Positions 54,087 through 63,197 of a stretch of DNA of 64,000 nucleotides are shown here, in pieces. The notes below the pieces were generated by a model that was not told the origin of the DNA, ran no database searches, and was given only the letters and a program-made list of their open reading frames with translations. The position numbers and the translations under genes were made by a program. The DNA is from Nocardia sp. NBC_00416 (GTDB taxonomy: Bacteria; Actinomycetota; Actinomycetes; Mycobacteriales; Mycobacteriaceae). The number at the start of each line of letters is the position of its first letter. The stretch's first letter is position 1. Where the stretch lies: positions 2,482,501-2,546,500 of the forward strand of contig NZ_CP107932.1 of the NCBI RefSeq assembly GCF_036032445.1, written 5' to 3'.

Positions 54087-55396
54087 CCCTCTCCGCACTG
54101 CCACCACAGCGAGGGCCCGAACCGCCGCCGGAGCCGACACCGACGCGGGCTTCCGCGCTGGTCATGGAGATCGGGGCGGGGTTACGCGCGCGGGAGTCGG
54201 AGATCGCCGAAGTGATGACCCGGCGGATCACCAACGAGATCGATTACACCCGCGACGATCCGCCACTGGCGGACCTGCGGGCCGCCAGTATCCACGCCAA
54301 TGTGGCGACCATGATCGAGTTATTGGCCAGCGATATCCCGGTCGATCACCTGCAACCCCCGACTGCGTCGGTCGAATACGCGCGGCGGATGGCACAGCGG
54401 GAGATACCGTCCAACTTCTTGGTGCGCGCCTATCACATGGGCCAGAACGTCATGATGCGAATCTGCCATGACGAGGTGGGGCGACGGGGTCTGCCGACAC
54501 CACTGGGACTGGCCGTGCTCACACGGCTCACCGAACTCGTCTACGCGTATACCGACTGGATCACCGTGTACGTCTTCGAAACCTACGAGACCGAACGTAT
54601 GCGGCGAACGAACGCCCGCGGCAATGTGCACTCTTCCACGGTGCATTCCCTGCTGTCCGCGACGGCCCCGGATCCGGCCGTATTCGAGTCCGAGACCGGC
54701 TACCGGCTCGACCAGACTCATCTGGCGGTGATCCTGTGGTACACGGGCAACGACGAGGCCGGCGCACTGTCCCTACTGGATTCCGGGACACGGACACTGG
54801 CACACGTATTACGCGCCGACGGCGCGCCGCTGGTGACCGCCATCGACCGGCGCACGCTATGGGTATGGATCCCGTTCGGCCGACAGCCGGCTGTCGAGGC
54901 CACCGAACTGGGATCGGTGACCGGCCTGCCGGAAGGGGTGCGGCTGGCCATCGGACTGCCGAGCCCGGGACTCGACGGATTCCGCCGCTCCCAGCAGCAG
55001 GCCGCGGCCGCCTACTTCGTAGCCACGATCCCGGGGACACCGTCGGCTCCCGTCACGATCGGGTTCGGCGATCCCGGCGTGGCGGTGGTATCGCTGTTGG
55101 CCAAAAACCTGGACTCGACCCGCGAATGGGTGCGCGAGGTGCTCGGCGGACTCGCCGACGACACCGATCAGGCGGCGACATTACGAGATACGCTGAGCAC
55201 CTTCTACGAGAGCGGTGAAAGCCATCTGCACACCGCGCAGCAGATGATCCTGCACCGCAACACTGTCAAATACCGCATCACCAAAGCCGTCGAAGCCACC
55301 CGCGGCGGCGCGACCGGGCACGAGAAGCTGGATATCGCGCTGGCCTTGCGTATCTGCCGCTTTCTCGGGAGGAATGTGCTCCGGCCACCGTCCTGA
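54083..55396 (+). CDS. CdaR/PucR-type transcriptional regulator with RsbRD_N-like domain
   Basis: 437 residues from ATG 54083 (AAAGG upstream). Residues 40-190 are an RsbRD_N-like helical sensor (EIAEVMTRRITNEIDYTRDD, EIPSNFLVRAYHMGQNVMMR), the middle a CdaR GGDEF-like domain, and the C-terminus a PucR-type HTH (SHLHTAQQMILHRNTVKYRI, then LDIALALRICRFLGRN). This is the intact form of the pair. Such regulators are common in Mycobacteriales. The patatin/desaturase operon converges 200 bp downstream; whether it is a target is unknown. Confidence 0.88.
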   Translation: MTLSALPPQRGPEPPPEPTPTRASALVMEIGAGLRARESEIAEVMTRRITNEIDYTRDDPPLADLRAASIHANVATMIELLASDIPVDHLQPPTASVEYARRMAQREIPSNFLVRAYHMGQNVMMRICHDEVGRRGLPTPLGLAVLTRLTELVYAYTDWITVYVFETYETERMRRTNARGNVHSSTVHSLLSATAPDPAVFESETGYRLDQTHLAVILWYTGNDEAGALSLLDSGTRTLAHVLRADGAPLVTAIDRRTLWVWIPFGRQPAVEATELGSVTGLPEGVRLAIGLPSPGLDGFRRSQQQAAAAYFVATIPGTPSAPVTIGFGDPGVAVVSLLAKNLDSTREWVREVLGGLADDTDQAATLRDTLSTFYESGESHLHTAQQMILHRNTVKYRITKAVEATRGGATGHEKLDIALALRICRFLGRNVLRPPS

Positions 55397-55594
55397 GCGG
55401 GGGTCCGGGTCCGCCAGGGCAGGAGGCGGTGCGACTCGAAGGAGGACCGGCCGCCGCCCCAGGTGGCAGTGACATCGTCGCGCCGCCCCCGGAACCGCCG
55501 GGGCGCTCACCGGTGACCGCGGCCGAGCGAGACGATCGCGCGCGGCTCTCGGTGGCACATCCGTCACGCCCGCTGCAGCCGGATTCGAACGGGC

Positions 55595-56545
55595 TCAGCC
55601 GGCCGCGACGCTGTCCTCCGGCAATCCGAGAACATCCGGACCGACGATATCGAGCAGTTGCTCGGTGGTGCGGGAAAGGATCCAGGTCGCGGCGACGTCG
55701 CAACCGGTATCGAACAGTTCTTCGGCCGATCGCACCGGGGCCTTGAGCGCGGCGCCGTAGGGCTGGTGGGCGAAAATGGTCGACTCGCGCAGCGCCATGT
55801 CGTGAAACGGTCGCGGGCGATGGGGAATCACCGGCAACGAGGGATGCAGGAGAGGGAAGAGCAGTCCGCCGCGGCTGTCGTACGGCTGCGGTCCGTAGAG
55901 GTCCAGAACCAACGCGGGATGCGGCGCGAAAATGTCGAGGGGCACCCGGTATTGGCAGCCACCGTCGAAGACGTCCTCCAGTCCCGGCGCCGCCGGCAGC
56001 GCCCCCGGAATACGGGTGGCCGCTATGAGCGCATCCACGACCGGCAGATCTGACAGCCCCAGCTTCGGCAGGTCACGGGGCAGCAGCAGTGTGCCGTGCT
56101 TCGCCGAATAGACGGGTATCAACAGTGACGACGCCACTCGGTGCGGTGGCTGCCCGGACGAACTCGGGTCCAGGACGAAATCGGCGAACGTGCGGTCACC
56201 GACGATGGCGTGGGCGAGCTCGCGAATCCGGGCCCGCGGGTATAACGCACGTCGGGTCACCAGCGCACGCATACTCCTCTCGCCCATCACATTTCGCTCG
56301 GGATGAGCGAGCGCGAGCCGGCGCACCTCGTCGCGAGTCATCCCCATCGCTATCGTCGCGGCCGCGATGGCGCCACCGCTGACCCCCACCACGACGGGCT
56401 GGAACGCGGGGGCGGGTGGTCGGCCGATCTGGTCGCGGCGGGCGGCGAGAGCATCCATCGCACCGGTGGCCATCCCCACCATCACGGTGAGGCTCCGGCC
56501 GGCCACGCCGGCGAGAATCCGGACCACGGGCCGTTCCTCTGTCAC
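55595..56545 (-). CDS. patatin-like phospholipase-family protein
   Basis: 316 residues from GTG 56545, seven bases after GGAAGG. The Ser-Asp dyad is GVSGGA (GxSxG) and VFDGGC (DGG); LPKLGLSDLPVVDALIAATR and IPGALPAAPGL precede the Asp as in other patatins. The usual glycine-rich oxyanion DGGGxRG motif at the N-terminus is not recognisable (GVAGRSLTVMVGMATGAM instead). It would hydrolyse acyl esters, perhaps of membrane lipids. It follows the desaturase gene by 23 bp, so both act on acyl chains. Confidence 0.87.
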   Translation of the reverse strand: MTEERPVVRILAGVAGRSLTVMVGMATGAMDALAARRDQIGRPPAPAFQPVVVGVSGGAIAAATIAMGMTRDEVRRLALAHPERNVMGERSMRALVTRRALYPRARIRELAHAIVGDRTFADFVLDPSSSGQPPHRVASSLLIPVYSAKHGTLLLPRDLPKLGLSDLPVVDALIAATRIPGALPAAPGLEDVFDGGCQYRVPLDIFAPHPALVLDLYGPQPYDSRGGLLFPLLHPSLPVIPHRPRPFHDMALRESTIFAHQPYGAALKAPVRSAEELFDTGCDVAATWILSRTTEQLLDIVGPDVLGLPEDSVAAG

Positions 56546-56568
56546 TGACTGTCCTTCCACTCTGTCGA

Positions 56569-57876
56569 TCAGCGCTCACCGGCAACCGGCGTGGACCCAC
56601 GCCGCGGGAACAGCCGGTCCCACAGGCGATCCGCCGGCCGCCTCGATGCGTCGGCCGCGGCCAACGCGGTGCGGAGCCCACGCCGTGCGCCGGTGATCGG
56701 ATCGGCCGACTGCCATATGGACCGGCCGTTCGAGGCCCGGGAGATCCCGAGAAACTTCCGTTCGGATCTGGTTTCGGCGGCGTCGTCGGAGGTGCGGCGC
56801 AGAAACCGATCGGGCAGCGCGAGTGTGCAGACGGTGCGGTGAGTCAGCCAGAACTGGTCGAGCAGCGAAGCGGTCGTGTACGGCAAGTCGTACTTGTCGC
56901 ACAACGCGCGAACACACACCGCGATCTCGGGGTAGCGGTTGCTGGGCAGATCCGGAAACAGGTGATGCTCGATCTGGTAGCAGAGATGGCCGCTCATGAA
57001 CGCCAGCACCGGGCCGGCGTCGAAGTTCGCGGTTCCCAGCAGCTGCCGCAGATACCACTCACCACGAGTCTCCTTCGCCAACTGTCCGGTGGTGAATTTC
57101 TCGGCGCCGTCGGGGAAATGTCCACACATGATCACCGTGTAGGACCACAGGTTGCGCAGCAGCAATGCTGCCGCACCGGCCGCGAGCGTGTACTTGAACC
57201 CCCGCCCGCTCAGCGCGGGGAACAGCAGGAAGTCCTTCCCGGCCTGGCGGGCGATCTTGTGCGCGAGCTCGCGGTTCGGCTTCGACAGCAGTCTGCTGCG
57301 CGGCACACCGGTCTGGCGGCGCTCGACTGCCCAGTCGTGGACTGCTATGGCCCATTCGAACAGGGCCGCGATGGCCAGACTCGATACGGGTTGGAACAGG
57401 TGGATCGGACGCCACGGCTCGTCGCGGGTCATCCGCAGTACCGCGAATCCGAGGTCGTCGTCCAGGCCCAGCACATTGGTGTAGGTGTGGTGGACATAGT
57501 TGTGTGAACGCTTCCAGTGGGCGGTCGGGCCGCTGAAATCCCACTCCCAGCCGCTGGAATGAATTTCGGGATCATTCATCCAATCCCATTGACCGTGACT
57601 GATGTTGTGGCCGAGCTCCATCATCTCGATGATCTTCGCGGCCGCCAAGGCCCCGGTTCCGGCAAGTCGCGGCACCCGGGATCGCCCGGCGCACAGCAAC
57701 AAGCGCGCGGTCGCCTCGAGGCCGCGATGGAGCCTGATGACGCGGCGAATATAGTCGGCGTCCCGCTGGCCGAGCGATTGCTCGATATCACTGCGGATCT
57801 GGTCGAGCTCACGCCCGAACGACTCGACATCTGCCTCGGAGAGATGGGCGAACGCCTTGATGTCCGTGATGGCCAT
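56569..57876 (-). CDS. acyl-lipid/acyl-CoA desaturase (DesA3-like)
   Basis: 435 residues with the three histidine boxes of membrane di-iron desaturases: HNISHGQ, HNYVHHTYTN and QIEHHLFPDLPSNRY, spaced by hydrophobic stretches. The sequence is of the mycobacterial DesA3/linoleoyl-CoA desaturase type; the C-terminal 70 residues are polar and Arg-rich. It needs a reductase partner (Rv3230c-like), not seen here. First gene of a two-gene leftward operon with the patatin-like hydrolase. Likely role: introducing a double bond in membrane fatty acids. Confidence 0.92.
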   Translation of the reverse strand: MAITDIKAFAHLSEADVESFGRELDQIRSDIEQSLGQRDADYIRRVIRLHRGLEATARLLLCAGRSRVPRLAGTGALAAAKIIEMMELGHNISHGQWDWMNDPEIHSSGWEWDFSGPTAHWKRSHNYVHHTYTNVLGLDDDLGFAVLRMTRDEPWRPIHLFQPVSSLAIAALFEWAIAVHDWAVERRQTGVPRSRLLSKPNRELAHKIARQAGKDFLLFPALSGRGFKYTLAAGAAALLLRNLWSYTVIMCGHFPDGAEKFTTGQLAKETRGEWYLRQLLGTANFDAGPVLAFMSGHLCYQIEHHLFPDLPSNRYPEIAVCVRALCDKYDLPYTTASLLDQFWLTHRTVCTLALPDRFLRRTSDDAAETRSERKFLGISRASNGRSIWQSADPITGARRGLRTALAAADASRRPADRLWDRLFPRRGSTPVAGER

Positions 57877-58596
57877 AGAAAACCTTTCACATCCAGTCGC
57901 TGTCGCCGCCGACGACCCCGCGGTCGCCGAATTCCGGGATACCGGAGGTCACCGCACCGACGGCCGGATACGGCACGCCAGCGGACGGATGGAAATGCGC
58001 AGCCCATTGCGGCGGGGTTCTCGTCATCGAGTACTGCTTTTCCGCGGAGCCCCGGGGAGATTCGGTGGATCGGACCGTTGGAAGTTCACCCGCGGTGAAG
58101 CAAGCACTGCTCTCCTCTTGATGACACAGAACGACAAAGAGTTCGGGGAAGTGATTCGATCAGGAGAACGGACCGAGTCGGGTGCCGAGACGGAAATACG
58201 CCGATCTCGCCGGCCGCGGCCACGACATTGTCGCAACGGTCCGGACTGGATCACTTCGATCAACTCTGGTGGACAATGTAGCCCGCGGATTCCGCGTGGG
58301 AAACGGCCCCTGCGTCCATAATTTCGGCGGCTCGTTGTGAGAAGTGCACAGTGGCCGGAGATTCGAGGTTCCGCGACTCAGTGGTGATATGCGTCGCGCA
58401 CGGGGAAGCAAGCGGGAACCGTTCGGGGTGTGCATAATTCACAACCCCGATCCGGAAGTATGGTCTCGCGGCCTATTTCCACCAGTGGGCCGCGCTCGTA
58501 GCATCAGGCTCCAGAGCTGCGTTTCGGTGACGCCGAATCAGATCACCCTCCGCAGAATATTCGATATTCCGCAGCGGGCTCGCGAGGAGAACATCT
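57877..58596. other. 720-bp intergenic region before the peptide cluster
   Basis: Divergent gap between the desaturase gene and the 41-codon ORF. It is less GC-rich than the surroundings, and no frame on either strand has both a start signal and protein-like sequence. It should contain the promoter of the rightward peptide cluster; I cannot pick a clear -35/-10 pair. Confidence 0.45.
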
Positions 58597-58722
58597 GTGT
58601 TTCAGAATCCCGCCGGACCAACCCCGGCGAAGCCGCGCCGGGACCTTCTTCTACGGGATGCCCGCGCGATGCCGCTGGATTATTCCCATCAATGGGAGAG
58701 GACGGAGCGGACCGATCTGTAG
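58597..58722 (+). CDS. candidate precursor peptide (41 residues) of a radical SAM / ATP-grasp cluster
   Basis: GTG 58597 has GAGGAG seven bases upstream and opens a 41-codon frame ending at TAG 58722, 56 bp before the radical SAM gene. The peptide starts MFQNPAGPTPAKPRRD, has a Leu-rich turn (LLLRDARA), and ends MPLDYSHQWERTERTDL. The tail holds Tyr, His, Trp and repeated ER/T units, residues that radical SAM enzymes often cross-link. It matches no precursor family I know. Position, size and ribosome site support a RiPP precursor with leader and core. Alternatively it is a short untranslated-leader ORF by chance. Confidence 0.55.
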   Translation: MFQNPAGPTPAKPRRDLLLRDARAMPLDYSHQWERTERTDL

Positions 58723-58778
58723 CCTTGCTCGACAACGTTGCGAAAGCTGAAATCTATTCCGGGAGAAGGTCTTTCAGC

Positions 58779-59879
58779 ATGCCAGACGATTCGAGCGCAC
58801 AAATGGACAGGTACCGCAAATTCCGAGTCGAGAACTTCCCGCAGACCGGTTTGGCAGAGTACATCCCCACCGACGGCGTCGAAGTCAAGTTTCTCGACGG
58901 ATGCAATCGGTCCTGCATCTTCTGCGTCAACGAGGACTACATCGGAAAGCGGCTCAATCCGTTGGATACCGGCCGCTTCGCGCAGTCGTTGTTCGATTGG
59001 ATCGATTCACCTACTGAACCGGAGAAGCCCGAAGCGGTCTACGGAACCGGCGGCGAACCGCTCATGGCACTCGATCTGGTCGAGGACGTGTTCCGACCAC
59101 TGGGCGAGCGGGGGGTCACCACCAGGCTGGTGACCAACGGCACGCTACTGAACGCGAAGCGGATCGCCCGGCTGGTGGATATGAAACTCGCCGGGGTGAA
59201 AGTCACTTACAACACTGCCGACGCGACGCGACTGGCGGCGCTGATGAAGGGCTCGAAATCGGACGACGCGGAGCTGATCCTGCGGAATATCCGGCTGGCG
59301 AAGGAAGCGGGCCTGTGGGTCTTCATCCGAATCGGACTGGGAAAGCACAACTTCGATGAGGCGCCGAAGATCTACCGCATCATGCGCGAAATCGGCGTCG
59401 ACGTCGTACAGATCAAGCCGTGGATTCCGTCCGGGCTGGCGGCGGCCAATCAGACCGAGCTGAGCCTGAGCCCGGCACCGCTGTTCGACCGCTTCACCGG
59501 AATCATGGAGGAGCTGTACGAGGAGATCCAGGAGCCCGGCGGACCCGAGGTGACCGTCTCCTGTTATCCGCCCGCGCGGAATCTGGGATTCACCGTCAAG
59601 GACTGCGCCAACGTCGCGAAGATCTACTGCGAGCCCTGCGGTCACGCACTGGTGTGCAACTTCTCGGATGAATACCTGGGCAGCTGGTTCCCCGAGGACG
59701 GCGGCCTGCTCGCCTGCGTCGCACGCCGTCGGGAGCTCTACCCGCAGATCATGGACGAGCACGGCGTCGCGTCGTGCCCGGCGCGACTGAACTGGTCGTC
59801 GCCGACCGGTGTCGTGAATCCCGCGCCCGACTGGAAGCCGGCGAACTTGTTGCCGCTCGATGTCGTCGGCACCGATTAA
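58779..59879 (+). CDS. radical SAM enzyme with SPASM/twitch-like Cys-rich C-terminus
   Basis: 366 residues from ATG 58779, preceded by GGGAGAAGG. The 4Fe-4S/SAM motif is C42NRSC46IFC49 (CxxxCxxC), with GGEP at 91-94 for SAM binding. The C-terminal 110 residues hold seven Cys (262, 276, 284, 287, 293, 313, 333), including CEPCGHALVCNFSDEYLGSW, enough for one or two auxiliary clusters as in SPASM maturases. Such enzymes modify ribosomal peptides (C-C, C-S, C-O cross-links, epimerisation) or small molecules. The next gene overlaps it by 20 bp. The likely substrate is the peptide at 58597, alone or after ligase action. Confidence 0.92.
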   Translation: MPDDSSAQMDRYRKFRVENFPQTGLAEYIPTDGVEVKFLDGCNRSCIFCVNEDYIGKRLNPLDTGRFAQSLFDWIDSPTEPEKPEAVYGTGGEPLMALDLVEDVFRPLGERGVTTRLVTNGTLLNAKRIARLVDMKLAGVKVTYNTADATRLAALMKGSKSDDAELILRNIRLAKEAGLWVFIRIGLGKHNFDEAPKIYRIMREIGVDVVQIKPWIPSGLAAANQTELSLSPAPLFDRFTGIMEELYEEIQEPGGPEVTVSCYPPARNLGFTVKDCANVAKIYCEPCGHALVCNFSDEYLGSWFPEDGGLLACVARRRELYPQIMDEHGVASCPARLNWSSPTGVVNPAPDWKPANLLPLDVVGTD

Positions 59880-61122
59880 GACGGTGCCGGAGAAGATCCT
59901 GCTGCTCTCACGTAAGCCGCTCGCCGAGCGCCCGCTGCACGAGTGGCTCGAGGAGGTCGTAGCCGATACGGTTCTGGTCACTGTGCCCGCGGCGGTGGCG
60001 CAGGTCCGGGCGGACGTGCGGGCCCGGTTCCTCGACTGCCGGACGGTGTCGAATTACCAGTCGTGGTCCACCGAATGGACAGCCGAGTGCGCCGCGCGCG
60101 AACATCGAGTCGGTCTCGTCGCCAGTTCGAGCGAGGACGATGTGCTCCGCTGCGCCCGGCTGCGCGACAGGCTAGGTGTGCCCGGCCAATCGCTCGGGTC
60201 CGCACGCGCCTATCGCGACAAGCTGATCATGAAGTCCGCGGCGAAAGCCGCCGGGCTCGGCGTGCCCCGGTTACGGGCGGTCGACCGGCCCACCGATCTG
60301 GTCGAGCTGATCCAGGAGGTCGGCCTGCCGGTAGTCGTCAAGCCGCGACGCGGTTCCGCCTCCATCGGGGTGCGCATCCTGCGCAGCGGCCCGGATGTCA
60401 CAGCCTTCTTGGCGTCGGGAGAACTGCCGGCCGCGCCACAGCGTGCGGGCCGGTGGATCGCCGAGGAGTACATCGATGCTCCGTTCTTTCACGTGGACGG
60501 ACTGATCGTCGACGGGAAGATCGCACACTGCTGGCCGAGCCGGTACAACAGCGGAAATGCGGAGGCGGCCCTGGCGGAATCCGAGCTGTCCAGCGTGTTG
60601 CTCTCGCCCGAGGACCCGCGGACGGCGCTGCTGCAACGCTTCGCCGCCGACGTCCACCGCGCCTTGCCCGCACCGCCGTTCCCGACGAGCTTTCACCTGG
60701 AGGCGTGGATACCCGAGGGCGGGCGACCCGTGCTGTGCGAAGTCGCCACACGGACCGGCGGCGCCCTCGTCGCCAGCACCTATCAGGACGCTTTCGGTGT
60801 GCATCTGTCCCGCGAGAACCTGCGTGGGCAATGCGGACTCGACCCGGCGCTGGTGCAGCAACCCGCCGCGCCCCGCCGCGCCGGCGGCTGGATAGTCTTC
60901 CCGCCCGGCCGGGGCCGATTCCATCCGCCTTCGAGTACGTGTCCGATCGAGGGAGCGCGGATCGAATTACACATGGCCCCGGGTACTCTCGCGCGCGGAC
61001 CCGAGTACGCCGCGCACTCGGCGGCAGCCGTCTCGGTCCATGCCGACACAGCCGAGCAGGTGCGGGACCGGATCGCCGAGACCACCCGATGGTGGGCCGA
61101 GGAGTGCCGATGGTCGAGTTGA
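59860..61122 (+). CDS. ATP-grasp ligase (first of two)
   Basis: 420 residues, ATG 59860 inside the radical SAM 3' end; GTG 59884 is an alternative. The fold is of carboxylate-amine ligase type: LRCARLRDRLGVPGQSLGSA, AYRDKLIMKSAAKAAGLGVP, VVVKPRRGSASIGVRIL (glycine-rich ATP loop), WIAEEYIDAPFFHVDGLIVD and VLCEVATRTGGALVAS with the metal-binding Glu. It would form a peptide-like bond through an acyl phosphate. It shares layout and motifs with the next gene product, so the two arose by duplication. Substrate unknown. Confidence 0.92.
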   Translation: MSSAPIKTVPEKILLLSRKPLAERPLHEWLEEVVADTVLVTVPAAVAQVRADVRARFLDCRTVSNYQSWSTEWTAECAAREHRVGLVASSSEDDVLRCARLRDRLGVPGQSLGSARAYRDKLIMKSAAKAAGLGVPRLRAVDRPTDLVELIQEVGLPVVVKPRRGSASIGVRILRSGPDVTAFLASGELPAAPQRAGRWIAEEYIDAPFFHVDGLIVDGKIAHCWPSRYNSGNAEAALAESELSSVLLSPEDPRTALLQRFAADVHRALPAPPFPTSFHLEAWIPEGGRPVLCEVATRTGGALVASTYQDAFGVHLSRENLRGQCGLDPALVQQPAAPRRAGGWIVFPPGRGRFHPPSSTCPIEGARIELHMAPGTLARGPEYAAHSAAAVSVHADTAEQVRDRIAETTRWWAEECRWSS

Positions 61123-62402
61123 CGCCCGCCCTCCCGCGACAGAGCGGGCGGCGGGTGGCCGTGCTCTCGAAGAAACCACTGGCCACCTACCGATACGACC
61201 GTTGGCTATCGCATGCGGACGCAGAGGTGGTGCTCTTCGCTGAGGACACCCCCGCCGCTCGCGCGTTTGTAAAGAGCGCACAGCACAGCTACCCGACCGT
61301 GCCCCGGCTCTTCGCGGAGTGGAAACGCAACCGCGCCGTCGACGAGGCATTGTGCGCAGAGCACGACAGGCGGCCCTTCGATCGGATCGTCGCGCTGAGC
61401 GAGTGTGATGTGGTCCGGGCCGCCGAGTTGCGCGCGCACCTGGGCGTTCCCGGTCAGAGCCTGGAGTCGGCCACGGCGTTCCGGGACAAGTCCGTCATGA
61501 AATCGCTGGCACGCCGGGCAGGACTGCGCGTTCCGGACCACCGGCCGGTCGAGTCGGTTTCCGACCTGATGGACTTCGCCGACAGCCATCCCGGCGGCGT
61601 GGTGGTCAAACCGGTGGACGGATCGGGAGCGGTGGATATCACCGTGCTGCACAGCCGGTCCGAGATCGAAACCTGGATGCACACCCGGGCGTTGACCTCT
61701 GACGACCCCACCGACTACCTCGTCGAAGAGTGGGTGGAGGCGCCGATGCTCTCGGTCGACGGGCTGATGCGGTCCGGGAAAGTCGCGGCCGTGATGGTCG
61801 GCTCCTACACCACGACCTGTCTGCGTTCCTTGGTGGACCTGGAACCGCACGGCATCCTGCTGCTCGACCCCGACGACCCGCGGGTCGCGGCGGCGCGCGC
61901 ATATCTCACCCGGCTGTTGCGCGCGCTGCCTGCCGCCGCGGAGACGATGAGCTTCCACTGCGAACTCTTCGATCACCCCCGATACGGCCCGATGCTCTGC
62001 GAAATCGCCTGCCGCACCGGCGGTGGCAATGTGAACTCGATGGCCCGGGCATCCCTCGGCATCGACCTGGAGCAGGCTTCCTGTCTCGGCCAGGCGGGTT
62101 GCGCCGTGCCGGTGGCGCGCGCGCTGCCGGATCCCCGCCGCCGCTACGGCGACCTGGTGCTCCCCCGGTCTCCCCGGCAGCTCCCCGACGGACTGGAATG
62201 CGATCTCCCCGGGGTCGTGCGCTTCACGGCACGCCACGACGACCGGGCACTCGATCGGCCGCAGCGGGCCGCGAAAGTGTCAGACTATGTGGCCGACGCA
62301 CTGCTCACGGCGGACGACCATGCCGGGGTGCGCCGCGTCTACGACTCCGTCATCGCGTGGCTGGACGAGCACCTGCCGCCCAATTCCGGAAAGGGATCCT
62401 GA
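61110..62402 (+). CDS. ATP-grasp ligase (second of two)
   Basis: 430 residues from ATG 61110 (GAGGAG upstream), overlapping the first ligase by 13 bp. Motifs parallel those of its neighbour: RAAELRAHLGVPGQSLESAT, FRDKSVMKSLARRAGLRVPD, VVVKPVDGSGAVDITVL, YLVEEWVEAPMLSVDGLM and MLCEIACRTGGGNVNSMARA. Both N-termini read as LSRKPLAERP / LSKKPLATYR, which marks them as a pair. Two ligases next to one radical SAM enzyme suggests two successive amide bonds or two different amino acids added. The frame stays open far upstream, but only as a shadow. Confidence 0.92.
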   Translation: MVELTPALPRQSGRRVAVLSKKPLATYRYDRWLSHADAEVVLFAEDTPAARAFVKSAQHSYPTVPRLFAEWKRNRAVDEALCAEHDRRPFDRIVALSECDVVRAAELRAHLGVPGQSLESATAFRDKSVMKSLARRAGLRVPDHRPVESVSDLMDFADSHPGGVVVKPVDGSGAVDITVLHSRSEIETWMHTRALTSDDPTDYLVEEWVEAPMLSVDGLMRSGKVAAVMVGSYTTTCLRSLVDLEPHGILLLDPDDPRVAAARAYLTRLLRALPAAAETMSFHCELFDHPRYGPMLCEIACRTGGGNVNSMARASLGIDLEQASCLGQAGCAVPVARALPDPRRRYGDLVLPRSPRQLPDGLECDLPGVVRFTARHDDRALDRPQRAAKVSDYVADALLTADDHAGVRRVYDSVIAWLDEHLPPNSGKGS

Positions 62403-62408
62403 CGCACA

Positions 62409-63197
62409 GTGGACCTTCGCCTGGCCGGACGGGCCTACTTCGTAACAGGCGGCAGCCGCGGTATCGGGCGGGCGATCGTCCAGCTGCTGCTCGGCGAGGG
62501 CGCCCGGGTCGCCACGTGTGCCAGGGACGCCGCCGGGCTCCGTGAGATGAGCGCCGCACTGCCACCGGAGCACCGGAGTCGGCTGCAGACGCAGACCGTC
62601 GACGTACTGGATACGGCGGCGCTGGGCCGGGCCGTCGACCTGACCGCCGAGGGGTTCGGGCGGCTCGACGGCGTGGTGGCCAATGCCGGCGCCGGCAGCT
62701 CGGGTGGGGTGCTCACCACCCCGGATCCGGAGTGGCAGAACCAGTTCCGGGTGAAGGTGAACTCGGTGCTGAACCTGGTCACGCCCGCAGTGCCCGCGCT
62801 GCGGCGTTCGGATGCCGGGCGGGTGGTCGTGGTCAACGGCGTCACGGCACACGCTCCCGAGGCGGATATGGCCGCCGTCAGCGCGGCGCGCGCGGCGGTG
62901 GCCAATCTGACCCGATCGCTCGCCGTCGAGCTGGCGCCGTCGGGGGTACTCGTCAATGCGATCAGTCTCGGTGCGATCGTGACCGATCGCCAGTACGCCC
63001 GCTACGAGGCCGCCGGAGCCACCGAGCCCTTTGCGGACTGGTGTGCGTCCGAGGCGAACCGCCGGGGCGTGCTCCTCGGTCGTCTCGGCGCACCGCACGA
63101 GGTGGCGCCCGTCGCGGCGCTGCTGCTGTCACCGCTCTGCTCCTATGTGACCGGGAGTTCCATCGATGTGTCGGGCGGCGCCGGTGGCCGTACCTGA
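62409..63197 (+). CDS. SDR-family protein lacking the catalytic Tyr-Lys pair
   Basis: 262 residues from GTG 62409. Cofactor binding looks intact: YFVTGGSRGIGRAIVQLLLG, VVANAGAGSS. The active site does not: where YxxxK should stand the sequence is V157-S-A-A-R161, and the usual Ser strand reads VVVNGVTAHAP. C-terminal LVNAISLGAIVTD and YVTGSSIDVSGGAGG are normal. It may be a binding or scaffold protein or use other chemistry. It lies six bases after the second ligase and overlaps the phosphatase gene. Confidence 0.88.
   Translation: MDLRLAGRAYFVTGGSRGIGRAIVQLLLGEGARVATCARDAAGLREMSAALPPEHRSRLQTQTVDVLDTAALGRAVDLTAEGFGRLDGVVANAGAGSSGGVLTTPDPEWQNQFRVKVNSVLNLVTPAVPALRRSDAGRVVVVNGVTAHAPEADMAAVSAARAAVANLTRSLAVELAPSGVLVNAISLGAIVTDRQYARYEAAGATEPFADWCASEANRRGVLLGRLGAPHEVAPVAALLLSPLCSYVTGSSIDVSGGAGGRT

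Noticed and set aside
57857..58321. A 154-codon plus-strand frame between the desaturase and the peptide cluster
   Set aside because: It starts inside the desaturase 5' end on the other strand and has no protein-like features.
59943..62402. An 819-codon frame that looks like a long protein ending in an ATP-grasp domain
   Set aside because: The first 390 codons are an out-of-frame shadow of the first ligase; the real gene starts at 61110 with its own ribosome site.
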